Source: Linyphia triangularis (Eukaryota > Arthropoda > Arachnida > Araneae > Linyphiidae). From it: a stretch of DNA of 64,000 nt. Made by a program: the position numbers and the translations under genes. A model generated the notes under the pieces. It searched no databases. It saw only the letters and a list, made by a program, of their open reading frames with translations, and was not told the origin of the DNA. Shown piece by piece: positions 1 to 11,050 of the stretch (position 1 is its first letter; each line of letters begins with the position of its first letter). Location of the stretch: contig OZ021721.1 in assembly GCA_963978545.1 (NCBI GenBank), positions 107,034,366-107,098,365 on the forward strand. Direction: 5' to 3'.

Positions 1-1714
1 ATTTTTTTTTATTAGTTTTTAGACGGATGGAGTATTTTTAAAAGTGGGGGATGGATTTCAGGGGTTTTAGAAGTGGGGGGGGGGGATGCATGAGTATTTT
101 CTTGAAAAGTGGGGGGATGCGTCACCCCTCGTCTACCCACACTGCTACCACTGGCTAAAACATAAAAATATAAACATATTTTAACACACTTGAGAGAGAG
201 AGAGAGACTTAAAAAGTAATGATAATGATGAGAAAATTCTGAATAGACGTCGTTTTCATATAGTAATACAGGTAAAAAAATTTTGCTTGATTGAATACCT
301 CTTCCATTGGCATTTTCTGGTTGCACCTTGTAATAATTAGCGAAATGATACAAATAAAGAATTGGCTTCAAGACAAATTATGATTCTTATAGTTATATTC
401 TGGAAACGTGTTTAATACCAAACTGAAATTTCATTAACGTTACTAGAAAATATATCGTTCGCTTTGTTTGGAGAAGGGGAGGATAATTTTGATTTGGTGA
501 TATAAAAGTTTGAATTCCTGCAGACTTCGTTATGGTTCATACATTATAGGCCATAGTTATGGTTCTCAGTCAGCCTCAAAATTAGGGCGTGTTTCTTATC
601 AAAAATGCGCACTCTATGGAATCACGATGCTCTAATTGCCTTTTGAGGAATTTTGTATGCAAAATATATTTCCTAACGAATAATATAATGTTACTTATAC
701 AGGGTGTTTTTAAAATATCTGGCAAAAGTGTAAAGGCAGGCATAGAAGATCTAAGTAATCATATTTTGAACTGGGAAGTATGTGCACAAAAAACTCGCTG
801 AGGTGTTAGATGACATGTTTTGATCGTAGTTAAAAGTGCTCCACCTCCTTATCACGTTTCCTTGCACGCACAGCGCGCTGCTTGGTGCAGAACTCTTATT
901 TTCTTACTACAATTTGACATGTACAAATTTCTTTTTCTGGGGATACATTAAGATCATGATCTACGATCTCCCCATTGAATCAATGAAGATCTAGTTGCCA
1001 AACTGTCAGTTGCTGTTAGAAATGTTCGTAAAATGCCTGGCGTGCTGCTAAATGTCAAAAAAATCTTGTACTGCCGCTGTGAATCTTCTAATACAGTTAA
1101 TGGTTCCCCTTTAAAACATCTTTGTACAAAATTTATGTATTTTTGTCCAAATTATAATGAATTGTTTTGTCACACACCTACAAATATATTGATGATAATG
1201 CGTTTAGGAAGTTTAAAGAGCTGGGGATAATAATTGACTGCGTGTACCTTACAATTTTTATTATTTCAATTATTTGGCGCAATGAATCCAGAAAATTTTA
1301 GTAAAAGTCAAAAAGGGCACAACGGATCCACATTTTTCATAAAAAAATCTGAAAATACAAGAACAAATAGAATAATATTTTTTTTGTAAAAGTATTTATT
1401 ATTCTTCAATAGGTTTAAATTTAAAAATTACATTTTTTTAGTACAAATTAATTAACAGAGTTGTAAATTGCGAGTTGTGCTGTGTTAGAATGTTAAAAGA
1501 TTTTTTTTTCTTTCCCTATGTACGCAATAAAATACGATTTATAAATATACATCGCATATTAAAATAAAAACTTAAGTATTTATATAATTGCTATAGAATT
1601 ATAGAAAACCTATAAAATGATAAACAGTTCTGAACAATAATAAAATAGCTAAAATGTAAAAATCCAAGTACTACAAAAATAATGTATATATAAACTCAAT
1701 GTAAAAATTTCTAA
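1..1714. other. AT-rich intergenic stretch, no gene seen
   Basis: No recognisable gene. Near the left end there is a G-rich repeated phrase (AGTGGGGGATG-like units at about 44-125) and a short (GA)n run near 190-206. Short open frames here have no domain or compositional signal that I recognise. Confidence 0.5.
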
Positions 1715-1893
1715 CAAGGAGACCTTACGGTCTCGGAAATTCAGATCGGGATGAAATTTGGTAGATTGATAGTATACCTTAAGGGTATCCACACTGTAAA
1801 GTAATAAAGCGCACTAGCCAGAAGATTCCGAGAAAATAGGCTTTAAATTGTTACGCATAGCTTAGACACTAGTAGAGACTTTTGATTTGCAAC

Positions 1894-1966
1894 TCCCGGT
1901 GGCTAAGTGGTCAGAGTGATGGATTCCCGTACGGGCGATCCGGGTTCGATACCTCGTGAGGTAGGT
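1894..1966 (+). promoter_or_regulatory. tRNA-like Pol III A and B boxes, left arm
   Basis: A-box-like TGGCTAAGTGGTCA (1900-1913) and B-box-like GGGTTCGATACC (1942-1953) stand at tRNA-like spacing. The implied T stem and acceptor stem do not close, so this is a tRNA-derived module (serine/leucine-like D arm) rather than a working tRNA gene. Confidence 0.6.
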
Positions 1967-2947
1967 TTTTTTTTTTTTTTTCAATTTATAAAATGATTGT
2001 TACAGCTAATTGAAATTTGAATTAAATATAATATTTTATTTTTAAATACGTAATATATTTTTAATGAGGTAATTTTTAATTTTTATTTTTTCAATTTATA
2101 AAGTGACTGTTCCAGCTAATTGAAATTTGAATTAAAGATAATACTTTATTTTTAAATACGTAATGTATTTTTAATGAAGGTACATTAAAACTCTATTTAC
2201 TATTTTCACAAACAAGTGATTATAAATATTGAGATATTATAAGATGTAGAGAAGTAAAGGATTTTCCCAAAAAACACGAAGAACCAGTTTCTATATGGAA
2301 GAGTAAGAATGTTGTCCTATTGTACTCAAGCAGGTAGTCAGAAATTTTCAAAACCCTAACGGCACTTTGCGACGTCTATTTTTATAGACAGGTAAAGAAT
2401 CTACTAAAGCGTATGCAAAATTGCGCGTATCTGGTTGAAAATAATAGAGAAATAAATACCCGTGAAGACTGCATAAAAATACAATCAATAGTCCATCATC
2501 AATTTTTAATAAAATTATCCGGTATGCCTGGTATGCTTCCAAGTTTTCTGACGAAAGATATATTTTCATGAATGTTAATGAAGCATATTTTCCAACGAAT
2601 CTTTTACAAAAAGGTTGTTCCTGTAAACAATCTTCCTTTATAAATTGTGCAAGATGGCAAAACAGTTTTTGTTTTCCATGTTTTTATGATAAGTGTCATT
2701 CTGGTGTATGTATATAAATAAATAATTGACAAATAAAAACTATATGTCAAAATCCATAGATAAATTAAGTCTACCCTAATTTTTTTGCCGTGGTAATTAG
2801 AATTTTAATTTATATCTATTTAATTTATCTCTATTTTCTCTATTAAAAATACATTACCGTATTTAAAAATAAAATATCATCTTTAATTCAAATTTCAATT
2901 AGCTGTAACAGTCACTTTATAAATTGAAAAAAAAAAAGAAAAAAAGA

Positions 2948-3020
2948 AACTACCTCACGAGGTATCGAACCCGGATCGCCCGTACGGGAATCCATCACGC
3001 TGACCACTTAGCCACCGGGA
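2948..3020 (-). promoter_or_regulatory. tRNA-like Pol III A and B boxes, right arm
   Basis: Mirror copy of the module at 1894-1966: the B box reads on the minus strand at 2961-2972 and the A box at 3001-3013. It differs from the left copy at a few bases. Confidence 0.6.
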
Positions 3021-3201
3021 AGTTGGAAATCAAAAATCTCTACTAGTACCTAAGCTATGCGTAACACTTTAGAGCCTGTTTTCTCGTAATCTTCTGGCTA
3101 GTGCGCTTTATTACTTTACAGTGTGGATACCCTTAAGGTATACTATCAATTTGCCAAATTTCATCCCGATCTGAATTTCCGAGACCGTAAGGTCTCCTTG
3201 T

Positions 3202-4714
3202 AAGATGTAAAAAAATGCTTAGTTAATAAAATGTTTGTTTCTTTTCACTTGAACTGTCTTTCTCACTTATCTGTTGTTCATATCTTCCTTACGTACTAGT
3301 ACTTATATGTGCCATTTCCACACACAAACTCCATTATAAAATGTGCTTAATTCGATTCCTTCTACATACCTTCAAAAAATTTTTCTGATATTTTAGAAAC
3401 AAACTGTAGAATCCCTGCTTGACATTTATATGCATTTTTTTTAATGAAATAATATAATTTTGACGATAAAATTAAATATAATATAAAAAATGGTTTAAAT
3501 GCGTACCCATGTAAATTTGATCGGCTATTAAGATTGTCTCAAGAGCTGCACTTGAACAGCTTCTTGTTTTTAGGTGTATGATTAAATTCAAATAATTAAA
3601 TTTGTTAAAACGTTAAATTTGCTCATTTCAATTTCAAATTTCTTAATTTACAAGTCTCATACATTTATGAAGGGCACTTGGTACATTTCAAACTTTTTAT
3701 TCTATTTAAGCCTTTAAAATTATAATTTATACATATTTAGAAGTATCACTAAGTAAAAACTAAATTTTATTGAAAAAAATGTTCACATAGTGTTCTAAGT
3801 TTTCAAAATTTTAAAATTTAAAAGAAAAAATTCATCAAATTTCAAATTCTATCTTCTTTTGCATTTTTCAGTATTTTTCAATACTTTTTTTAAAAAATAT
3901 TCCGAGTAATATATACTCTTACCTTTTAAGGCATCGGATATATAATAAGTAAATAGTTTTCGAGAAAAACGATTATTACTGTACCTATATGTAAAAAAAG
4001 GGTAAAAAACGGGTATTTTTCAGCAGTTAAATTCGTAAAAAAAAGTTTTTATTTTATGTAAAAATCGATGCCTATTTTTGTGAAATAGATATTAAGAATG
4101 ACACAAAAAAATTTCAGTCATTTCATTCAGATTTGCTGAAATTTTAGCATTTTGAGTAAGGTGGGAATTTCAAAAATCACGAACTGAGAAAAATGCGTTC
4201 GAAACATCAAAGGAGCTATTGCAGCAATGCTAAATTTGGCATAAAAATATAGTTTTTCTACAATTGCAATTATCGGATCAGCTCAAAAACTTGCCAGAAT
4301 AAGGAGAAGGTTTCAAAAACTATAAACAAGCAACAAAAATAAAATTTTATATTTTTATTATTTTTGTGAAAACAAGGGTTACCAAGTCCCCTTAAATTTA
4401 TCGTTTATCGTTAGCTCGTATTCCATAAATTACAAAACTTTATATTATAAATTACATTGAAAATGTTATTGCTTAAAATTATATTTTTGATTAATTACGA
4501 AGTCATATATTTCTTAAATTTAGTTAAAACTTGTCCAAACTAATGTTATATATAGGTCTTATGTAGCTGTAATAATTTAACATTTTTGTTATACACAATT
4601 TTAAATAAAATCCAAATTCATTCACTACTTTCCTCGAGAAACAAATACTAATTTCTTTAAACACTCTAGTACATATTTGCTATTTAAGAAGGTTATTTTG
4701 TCCCTGACTCATAT
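3202..4714. other. AT-rich intergenic stretch, no gene seen
   Basis: Very AT-rich, with many A and T runs. No coding frame of note and no terminal repeats recognised. Confidence 0.5.
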
Positions 4715-5040
4715 ACCTAATGCTTCATTATTTGACCACAATATTGGGCGAAATATTGTTTTAAAACATATGAATTTTATACCAGGTATAACAACTTTAA
4801 AAAAAATCAATCATTTCCAAACTTTAAAAGGAAAATAACTATTACGTTTTATTGTTTATTTTAAAAGTTTTTATAAGCTAGTTTATAAGAATTTTCGTAA
4901 TAATAATAAAAACAGCTTCGTTTCAGATCTTGTTAATGATCGTTTATCATTGTTATTATACCTGGTACAAAAGTTCACGTGTTTTAAAATAATATTTCGT
5001 CCGATATTGTAGCAAAAAAAAAAAAAAAAAAGAAGTTTTC
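4715..5040. repeat. Fold-back repeat (MITE-like), copy 1
   Basis: The left side around 4737-4800 (CACAATATTGGGCGAAATAT, then a TACCAGGTATAACAA block) is mirrored at about 4955-5018 on the other strand. The centre is AT-rich. A related, more diverged copy lies at 7285-7600. Both are preceded by the phrase TAATGCTTCATTATT. This suggests a small palindromic non-autonomous DNA element; the exact ends are uncertain. Confidence 0.6.
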
Positions 5041-5452
5041 TGTCTATGAGGCAAGGAAAAGTTATCGATTCCTTTTGATTTGAATGAATCATTTAAGCAA
5101 ATCAATTTAAGACCAATCTTCACCAGAAAAAATTCATGTGTTTCAAAGTAAAATGTGTTTATAATTTATTTATATTAGAGCTTATTACACAAGTATATTA
5201 AAAAGGTTAAAGTCGTGTACATTCAAGTGTGCTTTTCGAACGTATCAAACTTAAAATGATGGCCTCCTTTCCTTAAGTAAACAAATATGTTTATAAATAA
5301 TAAGAAAACGAGTTTCTACAGTTTTATTCCTATCTTGATAAATTTTTGTACACTTCTCTTCTTCGAAACATGAGGAAGGTTTCTGGCAACTTGTAATTTC
5401 TAAAAATCCTACTCTCACCCTTTATCCATCCCTTAAGAATAATAATAACAAC

Positions 5453-5670
5453 TTAAGATCTACTGAATGAATACGAACCGAATATTTTTTCTCTAGAAAT
5501 CTTGACTAATCCAGATTAACGAGAACATAATTATAATGTTTTATAATTAAGAGAATATGATCATAACTTGAGATCTACTGAACCAATTTAAATCATTTTT
5601 GTTCTTCAGGTATCTTGACTAATCCAGATTATCGAGAGTACTGTTCATTCCAATGTTTTGAGGAAAATGG
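5453..5670. repeat. Dispersed repeat: AATCCAGATTA / GATCTACTGAACCAATTT units
   Basis: Two imperfect tandem units here share phrases such as TTGACTAATCCAGATTA and CTTGAGATCTACTGAACCAA. Related fragments appear near 45094-45140, 45540-45670, 46730-46915 and 47590-47710. This points to an old dispersed family of unknown type; no coding remains were recognised. Confidence 0.55.
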
Positions 5671-6221
5671 ACTCATTAATTCTAAAAATCATAAACATAC
5701 ATATTAATCATATAGTATTTCAGGGTTTAATTTTATTAAAACAAATTTCGAATTATAGTTTCTAACTCTAAATTTAATAAATAATTAATTCACCAAGATT
5801 GTTTATACCTACAACAAGTTCATGAAAAAGAATTATAACAAATTTAAAATTTTTTAAACAGGAAATCTACATAAGTTGCGTCAAACAACTCTATTTTTGA
5901 ATGGAAGTTCAGTTACTTTACACCAACGAAGGGAAAAAAAGTAAGAAAAAGACGGTTTCGTTTGCCAAGATAAGCTGTTTTTAGATGACATTTTTTCGTA
6001 AAACGGTGCATCGTTCCAATGAAAATAAATGCTTATAAGAATCTATATATATGCAGTCACATTCTCCCTCAAAAAATAGCATAAATGAAATTTCATGCTA
6101 TCTTCCAAGAGAATTTTTAGAAATGCATTTTAATTAGGTAGTAAGATATCTCAAGCAAATTTATAAAGATATAATTTTTTTTTTCACAAGCGAATATTTA
6201 GCGCTAAAATTTGGCAGTTAG

Positions 6222-6870
6222 CCTATAAACAAACTAGGAGTGTGGAACATCGCACAACTTTCAATTACACTATAAAATTAGTCATTGAACTAAAATTTGA
6301 TAAGGTATTATCGTTTTCATATTATAAAATTGGCCAGTTTGGCTATATTTTTGGCAATCATTTTTTTCATGTGCACCCCTCCCCTCCCTCATCAAAATGG
6401 CGAAATTGACGATGTTACTTGATTGACATTACATAGTCCTTTTTTGTGAGTGTTACAGAAAAAAATCATTGATGGGCGATGCTCAAGGGCAAAGAGCTCT
6501 GTGTTAAAGGCAATCGTTTTTCAACTTTTTACGTTTTAATCACATTTCAAAGGGAATTTCGGAGATGATTAGAACACCTTAAGAGGCATTAGCAGATATT
6601 TTAATCAAAATCGTTAGAGCCATTTTCAGCAATTGCATAAAACCATGATTTTTCACGATTTCAACCTTATGCGCATGAGCGATTTTGGAGAAATGGTAAG
6701 TGCCATGGCCATCACCAATCGGCACAACAAATTTGAACATAGTAAGTCAATTTGTTCGGGAGTTATGCTGACCACGTGCACACTCAGACGGATATTTTTT
6801 TCCTAGACCGCTTTTCATAAATCAGGACGTGCCAAAATGTGGAGATATGAGGGGGGGGGGGGGGGGAACG
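6222..6870 (-). repeat. Dispersed repeat, diverged copy of 45190-45545
   Basis: In reverse orientation this shares several blocks with 45190-45545: TAGGAGTGTGGAACATCGC near 6236, the block around GGGAGTTATGCTGACCACGT near 6760, and the stretch CATGATTTTTCACGATTTCA near 6643. The order of blocks is consistent with one long repeat family in inverted orientation. The poly-G run at about 6851-6866 is low complexity. Confidence 0.55.
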
Positions 6871-7284
6871 GATTTTTTTTTGTGTGGATCGAATGACCCT
6901 ATGTAACTATATTAGGTCACTTACTTCCGATTACCCATATGTTTTAGATTAGGAAATACTTCCGAAACGCCCAGCGATGGAATTAAAAACAACCGTCTTG
7001 ACAGGATTCGATATTTTGTATGGAAAGAGCTAAACTGTCAGATCAATGTTGGCGAAATCTCTTTCAAGTGGATCTGTTCCGCATTTGCGTCTCAAATGGG
7101 GAAGAAACTTCCATCATCAGGCAATCCGACAAAGGACCAGCTTATGTACAATACTTTTTGATCGTTTTAGAAACCAAATATTTCAGAGTCAAAAACAAAA
7201 TTTTCTTTTAAGCGAGGGTGTCGCCATATTTTTGTCCACCTCTATTTAAGCCATTTAAGAGGAGGAATTGTCGATCTGTCCATA

Positions 7285-7600
7285 GATTTAATGCTTCATT
7301 ATTTTGAGCACAATATCTGCGGTTTTAAAACATTAAATTTCATACCGGGTATACCAGTAATGAAAGATCATTAATAAAATTTGGAGGGAAAGAAATGGGC
7401 GTTTTTTATTACATTCTTAAAGATTTTTATGAGCTAGCTTATAAAAACGTTGAAAAAATTAATAAGAAAAATCATGTTATTTTCCCTTCAAAGTTGGTTA
7501 ATTATCTTTTAGTCTTGTTATATCTGGTATAAAAATTTCTATATTTCAAGGCAACACTTCGGCATATACTGTGACCATAATAATAAAATGTCAGCAAGCC
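7285..7600. repeat. Fold-back repeat (MITE-like), copy 2
   Basis: Diverged relative of 4715-5040. It has the same entry phrase TAATGCTTCATTATT (near 7289), a CACAATATC block, a TACCGGGTATACCA block, and mirrored partners at about 7515-7595. Confidence 0.5.
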
Positions 7601-7800
7601 CGTAGTCAGGATTTTTTTCGGGAAGGGGGGGGGCGGGTTATGGTCGAAGATTTGATTAAATACATATAACAAGTTAAGCAAAAAAGGGGAGTGGTAAAAC
7701 AAGATTGGTCCCCCCCCCCCCTCAACTACGCCCCTAAACGTTAGGTTTATGGGGACAAGGAAGATTGATGATCCTTTGTTTAAACTAATCAAGAGCCACG

Positions 7801-7987
7801 GTTGGTTGGTTGTTTTCAGATTATCTGGCGCCGTCAGCAACACGAGGGCTATAATGCGCCGAAACATTCGTCATTAGACAAGCCAACATACATTTACAAA
7901 CACTCATGCCTAACACTTGACTCGAACCGAACCCGCAACCTCGTGGTCTAGAAGCTAGCACGCTAACCACTATACCGTTTGGTCGGC
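7801..7987 (-). mobile_element. SINE-A copy 1 (tRNA-derived)
   Basis: On the minus strand the copy starts with a tRNA-like head. The A box is the TATAGTGGTTAGCGTGC region and the B box GGTTCGAGTC is disturbed here by a small insertion. It ends in (CCAA)n. It is flanked by a 13-bp target duplication, ATCAAGAGCCACG (7788-7800) and ATCAAGAGCCATG (7988-8000), with one mismatch. This is the signature of target-primed retroposition. Confidence 0.9.
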
Positions 7988-8000
7988 ATCAAGAGCCATG

Positions 8001-8596
8001 AGGTGAGAGGGATGTACTGAAGATCACTCAATTTGTTGACAGTTTTGACATAAAATAGTCTTGATTAATACTTGTATATGCTGAAAAATTATTTTAAATA
8101 AAATGAAACAATTGATACACAAAAATGCATTTTAATCTTATTTACATTTATAACCAGCATTTCATGTACAATTTGTGAGAAGGGAATAAAAGTGTCCCTG
8201 GTTGTAATTGAGCAAATAGTTCTTTTTAAAAACCAACAGAAAAGTATTCACGAAAAATAAAGCAACTTCCATCAGAATCTATATAAAATAAGCATTATAA
8301 ATATACACAATATCACATTTTTCATAAAATTTTTAAATAGATAACAATGATAACTGAATAAAATTTTAATATCCAATTATAATTCGTGACAAAATGATCC
8401 TGTAAAATCATGCGTAATGTCTCTTTGCAAAAATTCGCACCCATCAATTATCGAAAGAAAGGGTTTTTGTCAAAAAGCAAAGTTCAAAGTATAGCTGGTT
8501 TTGAACCTAAAAACTTACTTTAACGCACACATTTACATTCCGTAGAAGTTGTATAGTTTATTTTATAAAATTTCATAAAAATAAAATATAGATCGA
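8001..8596. other. AT-rich sequence downstream of the PP1 subunit gene
   Basis: No gene seen. The right part may hold the distal 3' UTR of the minus-strand gene at 8897-9823. Confidence 0.4.
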
Positions 8597-8610
8597 TTTA
8601 TTAGTTTATT
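8597..8610 (-). terminator. Candidate polyadenylation signals for the PP1 subunit gene
   Basis: On the minus strand this reads as two AATAAA hexamers (AATAAACTAATAAA), about 290 nt past the stop codon. That is a normal place for 3' end formation, but AT-rich DNA gives such hexamers often. Confidence 0.4.
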
Positions 8611-8896
8611 CGTGGTTTCACGTGTTCACCTAATTGGAAAAATGCCACCATAAAATAAACTAAATATAAGTGAGATGAGCACTTTACACCCATTGTTTAA
8701 ATCAATAATAGCACTTAAACATATAACCAAGTTTTTGGGTATTTTCAGAATTTGTAATCTTTCATTTTAAGTAGATCATAGCCGGTAACTAATAACGTAA
8801 GTCTACATTGTCATTGATGTGTTTACGCCATTCAAGTGTTTTGTTTGAGGAAATAACCTCAATGAAAGATCAAAATCTTTCCTTCCTAATAATCTT

Positions 8897-9823
8897 TCAC
8901 CAGTACGGCTGATTATACATGAAATTACTCCAAGAATCAATCTCCGAAAATTTCTCAATGTTTTCCGTTAAGGACAATGTTATCTTGTTTTCAGATAACT
9001 TATCTTTTTCCGAGCGATGAACCACTGTTGAGCTTCTAGTGGATGAATCCGCAACCAACCGGTAATTTATGCCACCATTGTTGTCCCAATACTTCTGATC
9101 ACAGGATTGAAAACCAACACAAAATTCGATTACTCCATACTTCATGACTGAGGGAGGAATTTTGATATTGAAACCAAAAGTGTCGTACTCATTCGATTTC
9201 CCTGATGATTTGCCTTTAGGCTTTACGTACGAAGCGACGCTGTCAACATACGACAACCACCTATCAAATGTAATCCGAATAAAAACGCTTTTTTCAAATG
9301 CAACATTCTTCACCTTTATCGTTCCTGTAAATACATCTCCAGGGTACTTTATGGTAACCGTCTCCAACGCTACTTTGTTTTTCTCTAGCAGTTCTACTAG
9401 CTTCTCGTCTTCCCATGGAGGATTCTTTGAAGACAACTTCCAAGTCTTCTCGGACGAATGATTTTCCTGTGTCCCACCGATTAACAACTGCAACACATCA
9501 TCCGTCCATTTCGGAGCACCAGGAATTTCCCTAACTTCGACTAAATTTAGTCCTCGGTCGTCTGCGAAACTTACTTTCTTCTTTCGTGTGCCATCCTCGC
9601 TATGATTTTTTTCTTTAGGCTTTTCGTAAGCTGGGAAGACGGTTCGGTCTTGATTGAATCCAAAACGTCTTGAGTGGGATCGGAGTAGATAGTGGGATTT
9701 TGGGCTGTAGTCGCAGTCTTCGTACCCACTGGTAAAGGAAAATCGGTGGTCATCGACAAAAGGAGAAAAGGGAAATAAGGTAGATCTGGTGGCAGATAGC
9801 AGCATCTCTAGGTCAACAGGCAT
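8897..9823 (-). CDS. Glycogen-targeting regulatory subunit 3 of protein phosphatase 1 (PPP1R3B/C-like)
   Basis: The 308-residue protein should bind the PP1 catalytic subunit and carry it to glycogen, where PP1 activates glycogen synthase and switches off phosphorylase. The N terminus MPVDLEM resembles the MPVD-type start segment of vertebrate PPP1R3C. A basic stretch then leads into the PP1-docking motif KKKVSFAD (RVxF type, V84-S85-F86). A CBM21 carbohydrate-binding domain covers roughly residues 147-258, with the conserved FDRWLSYVD strand (186-194) and the glycogen-contact motif YWDNNGGINY (245-254). Length fits the family (about 285-317 residues for R3B/R3C). The start is the first ATG in the open frame; the coding part is a single exon. 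Family assignment is strong from motifs; the exact paralogue is uncertain. Confidence 0.93.
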   Translation of the reverse strand: MPVDLEMLLSATRSTLFPFSPFVDDHRFSFTSGYEDCDYSPKSHYLLRSHSRRFGFNQDRTVFPAYEKPKEKNHSEDGTRKKKVSFADDRGLNLVEVREIPGAPKWTDDVLQLLIGGTQENHSSEKTWKLSSKNPPWEDEKLVELLEKNKVALETVTIKYPGDVFTGTIKVKNVAFEKSVFIRITFDRWLSYVDSVASYVKPKGKSSGKSNEYDTFGFNIKIPPSVMKYGVIEFCVGFQSCDQKYWDNNGGINYRLVADSSTRSSTVVHRSEKDKLSENKITLSLTENIEKFSEIDSWSNFMYNQPYW

Positions 9824-9873
9824 GATGGAATTTTTGTTTCACGGCTTTGGTTGATCAATTCATTAGAAAGTCT
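9824..9873 (-). other. 5' UTR exon part with splice acceptor
   Basis: Just upstream of the start codon the minus strand reads a pyrimidine tract ending in CAG (tract CTCTTTTTTTTTCAG, acceptor AG at 9872-9873). This is a good 3' splice site. It implies a short 5' UTR piece (about 9871-9824) joined to an upstream non-coding exon that lies at higher coordinates and was not located. Confidence 0.55.
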
Positions 9874-9883
9874 GAAAAAAAAA

Positions 9884-10376
9884 GAGTATAATTACTGGTG
9901 GAATAAGTTTGTTATATCTACTAGCATTAAAATCTGATACAACTAAAACCGATATAGTTGTTAGGTTTCATTGTAATAATTTGACTACAGTGTTCAGAAA
10001 TAATGCAAGTCAAAAGTTTGAGCGTTATCTGCAACCCCTAATTCAAAATAATAGAATAACAGAACTTTCTAAGCAAAACTTGGCAACGCGCATCGTGTAA
10101 AATGAGCCTATGCAAATTAAAGAGTGGTGAATGTTATTCAGGAATTGGCAAAACAATGTTCAACAACTATACATATATTATTTTAACAGTTTAAAGGTCG
10201 TTAACACATTTAAAAATTATGTTGATTTTTTTATATGGGTTAAAAGATTAGAATAATCAATTCATTCAATATCAATTTGAAAAGCAAACAAAATATTTGC
10301 ATATATATTAACCGATAGGTTGCGACAAGTATAAAGCTTGGCGCTCGGAAAATCTTAGGTTAGTCTTTTGCTGAAA
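9884..10376. other. Likely intron or upstream region of the PP1 subunit gene
   Basis: AT-rich, no recognisable coding or repeat signal. If the acceptor at 9872 is used, this is intron for the minus-strand gene. Confidence 0.35.
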
Positions 10377-11050
10377 ATGGGTCCTCAACGTGATATTTCA
10401 GAAGCAATTACATCATGTATTTTATCATTGTTTAAAGTTGGAATGAAACAGCAATTTATCTTATATCAAATGAATGTTTCACAATCTACGGTTTCGAAGA
10501 TTTTAAAAGAATATAGAAGAACCAGCCAACTAAAAAGTAATCGAAGTAAATCTGGTAGAAAGCTTGTAACAACTGCCAGAGGTGAAAGCGAATTAAAACG
10601 AATTGTACAAAATAATCGCTTTAAAACTGTTTTTTACATAAAGAAGTATTGGAGAGAATCTGAAGTTTCGATCGTGTCCCCAAAGTAAAACCAAAAATGA
10701 ACATGAAGCAGAGACCTGCACGACTTTTCTGGTGCAAAGAGAGGCTCATCTGGAGTCTTAAACAAGATTTATCAAAGGCATCATGTTTTAAATGCAAACC
10801 CGAACACTTCCATCGTCAACAGATATTTGAAATAAAGATTCCTCTATTATTAATAAAACACTTTCCATTGTTGCCTCCAGATGAGCTTTTTGCATCAAGA
10901 TAGTCGTGCACGTCTTTGCTTCATGCTCAACTTTAGGGACACCAATTGAAACTCAAATTTATGCAACTAGGTGTAGTTGACTTTAACATGACAACTCCAG
11001 ATTCTTCCCAACACCTACTGATGTAAAAACAGTTTTAAGGCGATTAGTTT
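10377..11050 (+). pseudogene. Tc1-like transposase remnant
   Basis: The first open piece (ATG at 10377, open to 10688) has the paired helix-turn-helix layout of Tc1 transposases. It reads MGPQRDISEAITSCI, then a helix ending MNVSQSTVSKILKEY, then SGRKLVTTARGE and the RIVQNNRFKT block. The frame then changes: a second frame around 10670-10790 continues with the family phrase PKMNMKQRPARLFWCKERL. No intact DDE/D catalytic core can be read, and stops interrupt the rest. The approximate end at 11050 is a guess. Terminal inverted repeats were not found. An inactive Tc1/mariner relic. Confidence 0.8.

Larger units (their letters stand above)
1715..3201. mobile_element. Large fold-back element with tRNA-like modules in both arms
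   Basis: The left arm (about 1715-2075) is repeated as a reverse complement at about 2850-3201. Each outer end carries a small hairpin, GAGACC-4 nt-GGTCTC (1719-1734) and its mirror (3181-3196). Each arm then has about 160 nt of unique sequence, a tRNA-like block and an AT-rich tail. The left tail is internally duplicated (about 1981-2080 and 2090-2185). The 650-nt centre has no coding signal. The arms differ at a few positions, so this is not a recent assembly artefact. It may be a fold-back transposon or two tRNA-derived SINEs inserted head-to-head in opposite orientation. No target duplication was found. Confidence 0.7.

Noticed and set aside
699..725. Mariner-like end ACAGGGTGTTTTTAAAA
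   Set aside because: Single short phrase without partner end or transposase remains.
1894..1966. True tRNA gene
   Set aside because: A and B boxes are present but the T and acceptor stems do not pair; part of a repeat.
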